Assembly: GCA_037892935.1 (NCBI GenBank)
Contig: JAYXKI010000001.1
Location: forward strand, 2,294,001 to 2,358,000
Direction of reading: 5' to 3'
Length of the DNA: 64,000 bases
DNA from: Phlebopus portentosus
Taxonomy: Eukaryota; Basidiomycota; Agaricomycetes; Boletales; Boletinellaceae
This document shows positions 29,898 through 39,100 of the stretch, piece after piece. The notes beneath the pieces were generated by a model. The model ran no database searches. It saw nothing but the letters and a program-made list of their open reading frames with translations, and was not told the origin of the DNA. Every line of letters starts with the position of its first letter. Within the stretch, counting starts at the first letter, position 1. The translations under genes were made by a program, and so were the position numbers.

Positions 29898-32800
29898 TCA
29901 CCCCCCCTTCAAGGTTGGGCGTCCCGACCAACCACATAAGCCTTCTGAGGACGTGAACTTGTACAGCGTTCGCAGGCTTTGTCGAGGTATCGTTAACTTC
30001 CTTGGAGCTCCAGGATGTTTGCGGTAGAATTCTTGAATTGACTCCTGCGCATTATCCTTGACGTCGGATTCTGGCTGCCAAGTCGCTTCCTCATATCCAA
30101 CCCACTTGACCAGAAATTGGAGCTTGCCTCGATGCAGACGCGAGTCGAGTATTTCTTCAACCTCGTACTCTTCCTGCTCATCAATGATCACTGGTGGTGG
30201 TGGAGGTGGTTTCTTCTGCGATTCAAAGGACGGTTGGACGGCTGGTTTGAGCAAGATCTCATTGAAAACTGGATGGACCTTCTTCCAGGTCTTCGGTAGT
30301 TTGAGTCTGTATGCGCTTGCGCCAACCTTTTCCACTACCTCGAAGGGACCAAACCATTTATCATCCATCTTCTTCGTCGGTCGGATCGTCTTGATATTTC
30401 GTCCATCTAAGAAGACCTTCTGCTCTGCCTCATAGGTAACGGACTTCCCAGCATGGCGGTCGTAGAAACGCTTCATGTCTTCGTTTGCTTGGGTTAGGTT
30501 ACCTTGAGCGAGTTCGTGCACCTCCTTGACATGTTTGGCAAATTCTTCTGCTGACAGGTTCGATGATGCCGTTCCAACCCCCATGAAGTCTAGGGGGTGC
30601 ATTCCCGTATTGACGAAGAAGGGAGATAGCTTCGTCGCTGAATGTTCACGATTGTTGTATGCGAATTCTGCGAGAGCCAGCCAGTCTGCCCAGTCCGACT
30701 GCCGATGGTTGACGTATAGCCGCAGGTATTGTTCTAGTTCCTGATTAACCCGCTCTGTCTGTCCGTCAGTTTGTGGGTGATACGCTGTCGATGGGTTGCC
30801 TTCAATGTGGAGGAGCTTGTACAACTCCTTCATCATCTTTGCATCGAATTGCACCCCTCGGTCATGAATGATCTTCCGTGGTAGTCCGTGTAATCGGAAG
30901 ACGTGGTCCCTGTAGATCTTAGCCATGCCTTCCGCCGTTAACTTTGTCGTTGTTGGAATTGCATGGATTTGTTTGCTAAAGCGATCGACCACTACGCAAA
31001 TCGCATTGAACCCATTTGATTCTGGCAACTCTCCGATTAGGTCGACCGTGACAATCTGCCATGGCGCCTCCGGCACCTCATTAGGGTGCAAAACCTTTGC
31101 TCTCGTTGTCCTTAGAGCCTTCGTCCGTTGACAACGATCACACCCCCGCACGTACACTCGCACATCTGCACTCATCCTCGGCCACCAGTACTTGCGTGCT
31201 ATTAGCTGGATCGTCTTTGTTGCTCCTGGATGTCCTGCCAGGGTCGAGTCATGGTGTTCCTTCATGACGTCCTCTCTGATGCTCGCTGGTACATATAGTC
31301 GGCGGCCCTTTCTCCACATGTCCCCTCTCTTCTCGACGTCCTTCGGCCTCACTCCCTCGTCCTCTTGTCTCTGCGCTTCCACAACCTTTTCAACGAGTAC
31401 TTCTCTCGACGTCTGAACCATTCCTCTAACCAGCCATTCCTTCTTGATGAAAGTCACGTTCTCATTATCGCGCTCGCCCTTGTCATAATCCGCCCGGCGT
31501 GACAACAGATCAGCTTTTCCCAACGTTTTTCCGGGTTTATGGACTAGCGTGAAATCGAACTCAGCTAAATCGAGTCGCCAACGAGCTTGTCGACGATTTA
31601 ACTTCTGCGGCGATCGGAAGTACGTTAGATTTGCATGGTCTGTCCATACCTCAAAAGGTTGGCTAGCTCCCTGGAGATATTGTCGCCATTCCTTTAGGGC
31701 TTGAACGATAGCGAGCATTTCCTTGTCGTAAATCTCATAGTTTCGTTCTGCCTCTAGGAATGTTGACGACCGATAAGCGATCACCTTCCATTTACCGTCT
31801 TGTTTCTGGAGAAGGACTCCACCAGTCGCAAAGTCCGACGCATCCGCTTCTACACGGAAAGGGTCCTCGTTGTTAGGTATCGCTAACACGGGAGGACTAC
31901 TCAAACGACGCTTCAATTCCTCAAACGCTGCCTGCTCATCTTCGCCCCATCTCCATTCCACCTTACCCGTTAGGGTAGTCAAGGGTTTGACGACTGAACT
32001 GTAGTCCTTAACAAAACGTCGCAACCAATTTCCTAATCCCAGGAATTGTTGCAGTTCGTGGACGTTTCTTGGAACTGGCCAGTCCTGTACTGCCGCCGTC
32101 TTCTTGGGATCCATTCGAACTTCGCCATTGCCAATAATGTGCCCGAGGTACTTGACTGTATCAACTTCGAACTCGCACTTCTGCGGCTTTAGGAAAAGTC
32201 CGTTTTGGCGAAGGATCTCAAAGACTCGTTTGGTGCGTCTGCGGTGTTCTTCTAGATCATTCGAGAAGATAAGGATGTCATCGAGGTAAATGATGACGAT
32301 ACCCTCATGAATTAGCTCCCGAAAGATGTCATTCATAAAGCCTTGGAACGTCGCTGGCGCATTACACAAGCCGAAGAACATGACTGTGGGTTCGAATAAG
32401 CCTAGATTTGTCCGGAACGCTGCCTTCCACTCGTCTCCCTCGCGAATCCGGATGTTGTAGTATCCCCAACGAACGTCGAGCTTCGTGATGTACCTTGCAT
32501 CCTTAACCTTGTCGATGAGCTCATTTATCAGTGGCAACGGGTATTTGTTCTTGACCGTTCCTTCATTGAGCTTTCGATAGTCTTGGATTGCTCGTAAGCT
32601 CCCATCCTCTTTCTTGATAAAGAAGAATGGTGACGCCATTGGAGACTTCGACTGTCGGATACGTCCTGACGCTAGGTTTTCCTCAATGAACTCCCTCATC
32701 GCTTCTTGTTCTTTTGGCGATAACGGGTAAACCTTGCAGTCGCTGGGTTTGAAATCCGGTTTCAGGTCAATAGCGTGGTCCCACGTTCGGTGGTTTGGTA

Positions 32801-33755
32801 AGCGTTCGAACGATTCCTCACTAAAGACGTCGGCGTATTCCTCCAGGTAAGGTGGCCATTTTGCCGCTTCCTTCATCCGCACATTCCTCACAAACTCTTC
32901 ATCTATCTCCTCGCTCGACAGTGGCGACTCACATTCATCAGGGCAACGGGTGAACTTAACTGTTCCTAACCTCCAATCAATCTCAGGATTATGCTTCGTC
33001 AACCAGTCATGTCCGAGGAAGATGTTGCTTGACGCTAAGGATGTCACTGCCAGTCGAATCTCTTCCTCGTGTTTCCCAAAGAACATTCGTACGACTACGT
33101 ATTCCTTGATCAATCCAGCCTCGTTGCTTGTTCCGTCAGCATTGAAGACTGGTCTAGGCCGAATGTACCTTTGGGTGGGGAAACCATACCGTTTGACAAA
33201 ACCTTCGTCGATGCATGAGCCCGTGCACCCTGAGTCGATCAGTGCATGAGCATCAATGAAGTTTTCCTCTTCGAGTAGGGGGTTCGACAAGTCTACTTCG
33301 TCATCACCTGCTACCTTTGGGTGTACGATGCTAACGAAGGTGTCTAACTCCTTTCCTCCTGCCCGTCGCACAAACTGATCTGCGTCCACAATGCCCTCGC
33401 GCCATACCTCAGCCGCGCGTCTGCCTACTACATCCCACACTGCTTCAGTGACGTTCGCCTGAGCAACAACGTTCTCGCGGTAAGGTGCTTCCGCCACAAC
33501 CTCATTTTTTATAGCGGTTTGATTCCGCTCTTCCTCTCTCAATTCGCCTGCTTGCGCATCTGTTCTTCTGACAAATAAATCTTCATAGACTTCGAAGTCA
33601 TCGTTGTCATCTTCAGATTCATCTGGCAGTACGTCGGTAAGGATCTTTCGAAGGATAAAACCGTCACTGGTATTCGCATCTTGATATTGTACAACAGGAC
33701 GATTATATTTTAACGAGTCCAACGAAAAGAGTCCTTTAGGATACCGACCAGTCAT
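29898..33755 (-). CDS. E3 Pol polyprotein (protease, RT, RNase H, integrase, chromodomain)
   Basis: 1285 codons. An acidic N-terminal part is followed by protease ALIDSGCTGSC near residue 173, RT with FFGLCNAPATFQ and YLDDILIFS near 489, RNase H with EADASDF near 635, an integrase HHCC zinc site (GHPGATKT to CDRCQRTK) near 830-875, catalytic D, D, E in VDLIGELP, HDRGVQFD and ERVNQELEQ, a GPF/Y motif (KWFGPFEVV) and a C-terminal chromodomain EEYEVEEILDSR to WVGYEEATWQPES (about 1190-1240). The chromodomain would direct integration to chromatin marks. All key residues are present and the frame is intact, so the element may be active. The ATG lies 8 nt after the gag stop in another frame, suggesting reinitiation. 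Confidence 0.96.
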   Translation of the reverse strand: MTGRYPKGLFSLDSLKYNRPVVQYQDANTSDGFILRKILTDVLPDESEDDNDDFEVYEDLFVRRTDAQAGELREEERNQTAIKNEVVAEAPYRENVVAQANVTEAVWDVVGRRAAEVWREGIVDADQFVRRAGGKELDTFVSIVHPKVAGDDEVDLSNPLLEEENFIDAHALIDSGCTGSCIDEGFVKRYGFPTQRYIRPRPVFNADGTSNEAGLIKEYVVVRMFFGKHEEEIRLAVTSLASSNIFLGHDWLTKHNPEIDWRLGTVKFTRCPDECESPLSSEEIDEEFVRNVRMKEAAKWPPYLEEYADVFSEESFERLPNHRTWDHAIDLKPDFKPSDCKVYPLSPKEQEAMREFIEENLASGRIRQSKSPMASPFFFIKKEDGSLRAIQDYRKLNEGTVKNKYPLPLINELIDKVKDARYITKLDVRWGYYNIRIREGDEWKAAFRTNLGLFEPTVMFFGLCNAPATFQGFMNDIFRELIHEGIVIIYLDDILIFSNDLEEHRRRTKRVFEILRQNGLFLKPQKCEFEVDTVKYLGHIIGNGEVRMDPKKTAAVQDWPVPRNVHELQQFLGLGNWLRRFVKDYSSVVKPLTTLTGKVEWRWGEDEQAAFEELKRRLSSPPVLAIPNNEDPFRVEADASDFATGGVLLQKQDGKWKVIAYRSSTFLEAERNYEIYDKEMLAIVQALKEWRQYLQGASQPFEVWTDHANLTYFRSPQKLNRRQARWRLDLAEFDFTLVHKPGKTLGKADLLSRRADYDKGERDNENVTFIKKEWLVRGMVQTSREVLVEKVVEAQRQEDEGVRPKDVEKRGDMWRKGRRLYVPASIREDVMKEHHDSTLAGHPGATKTIQLIARKYWWPRMSADVRVYVRGCDRCQRTKALRTTRAKVLHPNEVPEAPWQIVTVDLIGELPESNGFNAICVVVDRFSKQIHAIPTTTKLTAEGMAKIYRDHVFRLHGLPRKIIHDRGVQFDAKMMKELYKLLHIEGNPSTAYHPQTDGQTERVNQELEQYLRLYVNHRQSDWADWLALAEFAYNNREHSATKLSPFFVNTGMHPLDFMGVGTASSNLSAEEFAKHVKEVHELAQGNLTQANEDMKRFYDRHAGKSVTYEAEQKVFLDGRNIKTIRPTKKMDDKWFGPFEVVEKVGASAYRLKLPKTWKKVHPVFNEILLKPAVQPSFESQKKPPPPPPVIIDEQEEYEVEEILDSRLHRGKLQFLVKWVGYEEATWQPESDVKDNAQESIQEFYRKHPGAPRKLTIPRQSLRTLYKFTSSEGLCGWSGRPTLKGG

Positions 33756-33763
33756 TCCGACGT

Positions 33764-35218
33764 CTATGCCTGGTCTTCTGGAAAACCCTCGCCTTCTATG
33801 AGTTCTTCCAGCTCAGCAGGTACCGCTCGTACATCGACGTCGTCGTCCTCTTCGAAGGAGGATTCCTTTGCTTGGCCGAGTTCCTCGAAGAGCGCCTTTC
33901 TGTCTGCTGGGACGAAGGCTGCGATGATGGCACGTATTGCTTCACGACCTCGCGGGCAGTCTCTGATGTAATGGCCCATCTGACCACACTTGTAACAAGC
34001 ACGTGTACGACGCGCCTGGTTCATCATCACCTCCATGGGTTGTCCTAAGCCTCCATACGTTACTCCTGTAGCATCACGACGATCTTGAGCGGGGGGTACG
34101 AAAGGACGGGCTGCTTGTTGAGGCGGCATAAAACGCCTCATTGGTGGTGTCGGAGCTGGTTTTATTGCTGTCGAACTAATTGTCTTTCTCCGACGTTCAG
34201 CCATCAGGTCCCTGATTTGGCGCTCAACCCTGTCGACCTTGACGGCGGCCTTCTTGAACTCTTCATATGACGTCGGTTCATTGGGCAATCTCATGACCCC
34301 TTCCACAACCTTTGGGTTTAGCGCCCTCTTCAAGCGACTCATCAACCATTCGTCGTGTGCCTCTGTTGCTAGGCCAGCATCCACTCGACAAATGTCAAAC
34401 TTGTTGAAAAATTCGTCGGCGTTGAGGTCTCCTTGGTACATCGCATCTAGTCGTTCGAAGGCCTTTTGGGATCTGGCAGGGTCATCGAACGAAGTGTCCA
34501 GCTTCTTTAAGAAGGCGTCCCAGGCGTCCGTGAACGTCAGGTTGCCGTCCGCATCGACTGCTCCACTGGTGTAACTCTCTGCCCATCGAGCCGCAGCACC
34601 ACTCTTCATGTACGACAGGGCGAACATAATCTTACTCTTGTTCGTCCTGAACTCTGACTCAGATGCGTAGATGTAGAGGCGCAGCTCTCGCTTGAAGTCC
34701 ACATAATTGTGTTCACCATCGAAGTCTCTTGGTTTGGCGACGTGGACCTTCTTCGACACCTTTGATCCTTGGTTCGCACCTTCGCCTGCAGCTTGGAGCG
34801 CTAGTGCGACCGCCGTTGCGAGATCAGTCATTGCTTCCTTCGATAATGACATCTCGTGTTCTTCTTCTTCTTCTTCGTCTTCTTCACTCGGTATAAGCGG
34901 CGCTGGTTCTCGGAACTTTCCAAACGCTGGAGAGGGCTCGACAGTGGGGGCCAACGCTTGGGTGGTCGAACCCGATGGTTCTGGTAAGGGGGCCGTTGGT
35001 TGCGTCGGAGTAGGAGGTGAGGGCTCGTCTACGTCGCCTTCTTGTTTCACTCTCCAGTGGATGGACCTTCCTTCTCTCTGGGAGTACCACCTCTTGGCAG
35101 TCTCGTCCCACCAGGCGCCGAAGACTTGATTTCCTGCTTTGACGATATAATGTCCCCGCGAGGCGCTCCACCTAGAGTTCGCAGGGAGGGCCGCTCGTTG
35201 CTCGTCAGTTAGCTCCAC
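33764..35218 (-). CDS. E3 Gag
   Basis: 484 codons. The N-terminal ~60 residues contain a WxxS-type segment (ANSRWSASRGHY), then a P/T-rich linker with an E-run, a capsid-like domain (KPRDFDGEHNYVDFKRELRLYI to RLPNEPTSYEEF) and a zinc knuckle CYKCGQMGHYIRDC near residue 415, with an acidic tail. It forms the particle and packages RNA. It lies between the 5' LTR and pol, with pol starting 8 nt after its stop. Intact. Confidence 0.93.
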   Translation of the reverse strand: MELTDEQRAALPANSRWSASRGHYIVKAGNQVFGAWWDETAKRWYSQREGRSIHWRVKQEGDVDEPSPPTPTQPTAPLPEPSGSTTQALAPTVEPSPAFGKFREPAPLIPSEEDEEEEEEHEMSLSKEAMTDLATAVALALQAAGEGANQGSKVSKKVHVAKPRDFDGEHNYVDFKRELRLYIYASESEFRTNKSKIMFALSYMKSGAAARWAESYTSGAVDADGNLTFTDAWDAFLKKLDTSFDDPARSQKAFERLDAMYQGDLNADEFFNKFDICRVDAGLATEAHDEWLMSRLKRALNPKVVEGVMRLPNEPTSYEEFKKAAVKVDRVERQIRDLMAERRRKTISSTAIKPAPTPPMRRFMPPQQAARPFVPPAQDRRDATGVTYGGLGQPMEVMMNQARRTRACYKCGQMGHYIRDCPRGREAIRAIIAAFVPADRKALFEELGQAKESSFEEDDDVDVRAVPAELEELIEGEGFPEDQA

Positions 35219-35634
35219 CTTGATAGGCTGGGGGTGGAACGGGGATCGGGATGCTGTTCGGGCGGGACCGACTTCGGATAACCGGCTCGTCTTTGAAATT
35301 GATGACTAAACGAAAGGCTCCGAGGTAGACAATGAAGGAGATACTTGTCGACGACTGGACTCTATGTGTTACCCACGAGAAGGTTTGATGGGAGTTCCAG
35401 AGAAGGGTGATTCGGAGCGCCACGGTGATGTGATTGGTTGATACTTCGGGTACTATCGGGTCACGTCGGAGTCAATCGGACTTCGACGGGCAAGATAGGG
35501 GTTTGTTGTCTGCACGGTAGGAACCGGGTTTCGTTCGATGTCGTCCTTCGAAGATATACTTCAGGGGACACGTCACAGGCGAGCGCTCGACGACAACGGA
35601 ATCGAGCGTGAGCCAGAGGTAGGTCTTTCTATTA
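35219..35634 (-). other. E3 5' untranslated leader
   Basis: About 415 bp between the 5' LTR and gag ATG. The minus strand just inside the LTR contains TGGCTCACGCTCGATTCC, a TGG-initial PBS candidate about 16 nt in, further than usual. The shared TGGAGCCCAC site of the other elements is absent. Confidence 0.45.
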
Positions 35635-36094
35635 TGTTAGGCGGACGGCTCAAGGACTGAGTCGAGGCAGGCCAACACAACAACAAACAAGCGTGAATGA
35701 GATAATCCCAAACACGTCGCTCAGGTCAAGACAGCTAAGACGAGGCTTAAGTCCAGACCGTCGAACGCTAGGTCGCAGTGAAGGTAAGTAGAATTCAGCA
35801 AACTAATAATACAAGAGTAGGTACCTAGGTCGCAGTGAAGGTAAGTAGAATAGAAAGACAAGGAACGAAAGAGTCAAACTATCTACTTATATAGACTTTG
35901 GGCGCGGGAAAAGGTCTACCCTAATGGGAAGTCACATGACAAGGAATGGGATGATTAGTGAGCGTGATAGAACATTGTGGAATGTTCCGGCAAAAGGATG
36001 AATAAGCGCATAAGAAAAATAAAAGAAAAAGAAAAAGAATATTAAAATAAATGATGACGTCAGAAAAGAAAAGGAAAATGTTCGAGTCCTTACA
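35635..36094 (-). repeat. E3 5' LTR
   Basis: 460 bp, no difference seen from 29438-29897. The outer end is followed by the GTTCA duplication and then by E2 sequence. Confidence 0.93.
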
Positions 36095-36121
36095 GTTCAG
36101 GTCAAATATGATTAGGCCTTC

Positions 36122-39100
36122 CTAAGCCTCGCTGTACTCGCTATCCGAGGAGTCAGCCCAAAACCAATCCTTGTATGAAGGATCCCCTTTTTCTTCTGGC
36201 AGATCCCATCTGCGAACTGGCAGCGCTTTGTTTCGAGTGAATGGCCTTTTTGCGGCTCTCCAATGACGCTTGTGCCATTCCGGATAACCGAAATCTCGCT
36301 GCTTGATACCTGTCTTGCTCTGGTATCTCCTTCTCTTGATTACCCTCTGAGCTACGGACTCTCCCAGTGCCGTCCTCAGGAACTCATCATCTTCTTTCTT
36401 GATGTCGATTACTCTCTGCGTAGAGTCTATAATATCCGCAATCTTCTTTCTAGAGGGAAGATCTATCGTGTCCGGCCAACGATTCCTCTCGTGATACTCC
36501 CGCAATTTCTCTGGGGCATTGCGTAGCCCTTCCACAGGTTCCCAGGTATTCTCTTCCTCCGGGTAGCCGAGCCATTTAACCTGATACTCCCATTTTCCGT
36601 GCCTTTTCCTCATGTCCCGGATCGCTTCAACCTCGTATTCGGTTTCTCCAGCGATAACTTCTGGTGGTGGTCTTGTTCTCTGTGCCGGATCTTTTCTTTC
36701 TCGATAGGGAATTAATAGTCCTGCATAGAACACCGGGTGGATCCTCAACTCTTTTGGGAGATCCAATTCGTAATTGACTAGCCCATGCTTTGCGATAACT
36801 TGATAAGGTCCCAGGTTTCTATCCCCTAGCTTCCTCGTGGGAACTAGCAGGGTTAGATTCCGACCATCTAACATAACTTTATCGCCAACTTCGAATGACG
36901 GCATCGGGCCTCGGTGTCTGTCCGCGAATCTCTTCATCGCGTCTCGTGCCTTCTCCAGCGCCTTTGTTGCTTCTTCCTGATTCTTCTTTCGCATAGCCAC
37001 ATAGTCCTGTGTTCCTCGGATTGGAAGCTTGAATCCTAATTCCGGTTGAAATCCATACACCAATTCAAATGGTGTCTTGCCTGTACTAGAGTGAGAGCGA
37101 CTATTATAGGCGAATTCTGCCATAGGTAGATGTTCGTCCCAATCGTCTTGCTGCAAGCTGGAATAGCAACGTAGCAGCTGTTCCATTTCTTGATTTACTC
37201 GCTCTGTTTGACCATCTGTTTGTGGATGATATGCCGTGCTAAGCTTCGTTTCAATCCCGAGGGCCTGGTTCACCTGTTCTGTAAACCGGCTAGCGAATTG
37301 AGGTCCCCTGTCGCTGATTACTGTCTTCGGAGTTCCGACCTTGCTGTAGACATAATTGATCATCAAGTCCGCAGTGGTCTTCGAGTTTGCATTTACTGTA
37401 GTAGGTATAAAAGTTCCCATTTTAGAGAACCTGTCTACCACCACTAGTATCGCATTGTTTCCTTTGCTCGTCGTTGGAAGTCCGGTGACATAGTCCATGG
37501 TAATCTCGTCGTAGGGCTTTGTCGCTATCTGCAATGGTTGTAGCGGTGGTTGCGTCTTTCCTCGTCGCGCTTTCGTCCTTTGGCACACGTCGCATGTGCG
37601 CACATATTCTTCGACCCATTCCCTCATCTTCGGCCACCAAACTCTTCTTTCCAGTTTGTCTATAGTCTTCTGTAACCCCGGGTGTCCTGATGCCGGTGCG
37701 TCATGGCACTGTCGTACAATTTCCTTCTTAACTTCTTCATCTGGTGGGATAACCAATTTATCATCCTTCCACCAATATCCTTCTTCGAACGTTCCGTTTG
37801 TTGGCTCTTTGGATCGTTCATAGGCGTCTCGAATCTTCTCTCCCAGTTCAGGACCCCCTGTAAGCTCAAATACCCGTACTGTGCGCATGGGCAAGTCCGA
37901 TGTTCTGAACAATTGCGGAGGAAGTAGGACTTGTTCTGGCTGGTCCTCTTGGCCCTGTTCATAGTCTGGCCTCCTTGATAATGCGTCCGCTCGTGAATTC
38001 TTGGTTCCAGGTCGATACTCGATTCGAAATCGAAATCTGCTGAGAAATGTCGCCCATCTTGCTTGGCGGCCACTTAGCTTCCTAGCTCCCATAAAATATC
38101 GAAGGTTAGCTTGATCGCTGACCACTCGAATCTCATGTTTAGCTCCTTCCAAGTGGTGCCTCCAGTTGCTCAAGGCCTTGACAATTGCTAGTAATTCTTT
38201 GTCCATTACTGGATAGTTATTCTCGGCGTCTCGATAGGTGTTCGACCAATATCCAATGGGGTGCAAAATTTCATCGTCCCCAAGCTGCGAGAGCACGGCT
38301 CCCATCGCAAAGTTTGACGCGTCGGTTTCCAGCACAAATTGCTTCTCATGATCCGGTCGTACTAGCATTGGTGCAGTGGTAAAAGCTTCTTTAAGTTTCC
38401 TAAAGCTCTCTTGTTGTCGTTCTCCCCAGGTAAACGTCTTCTTGCTGGACATAAGTTCCGTTAGTGGCCTAGCGATCTTGGCGAAACCTTCAATAAATTT
38501 TCGGTAGAAGTTTGCAAAACCGATAAACTTTCGAATGTCTCGCTTGCTTGACAAATCTGGCCATTCTTGAACTGCCTTTACCTTGTAGGGATCCATCTGC
38601 ATGCCCGACTGGTTAACCACAAATCCTAAATAATCGAGTTCCTTCTTTCCGAAGTAGCACTTCTCTGGTTTGCAGAAGAAGTCTGCTTCCCTCAACCTGC
38701 GCAATACCTCTGCTAACAGGTCCCAATGTTCCTGTTCCGTTTCCGCATAGACTATAATGTCGTCCAAATAAATGAGTATGCCCTGCCCAATCATGTCCTG
38801 AAAGAGCTCGTTCATTGCACGTTGGAATACCGCAGGTGCATTCATTAATCCAAACTGCATTACCATCGGCTGGTATACTCCCATATGAGTCCTGAAGGCG
38901 GCATACTTCTCATGCCCAGGGTGTATTCTGATGTTGTTATACCCGCTTCGCAGATCCAGTGTAGAGAACCATTTGGCATGTGCAAGGTCGTCCGGGAGCA
39001 TATGTAATAGAGGCATCGGTTGGTGGTCTGGAATGACCACCGCATTCAGTCCTCTATAGTCGATAACAATCCTATACTCCGGCTTGCCATCCTTCCCTAT

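Larger units (their letters stand above)
29433..36099 (-). mobile_element. E3: complete Ty3/Gypsy chromovirus nested in E2
   Basis: LTRs 29438-29897 and 35635-36094, each 460 bp, begin TGTTAGGCGG and end GTCCTTACA. The duplication GTTCA flanks the element at 29433-29437 and 36095-36099. Gag and pol are open and intact. The LTRs look identical, so insertion is recent and later than that of E2. Decayed relatives lie at 50856-53740 and 62314-62777. Confidence 0.95.
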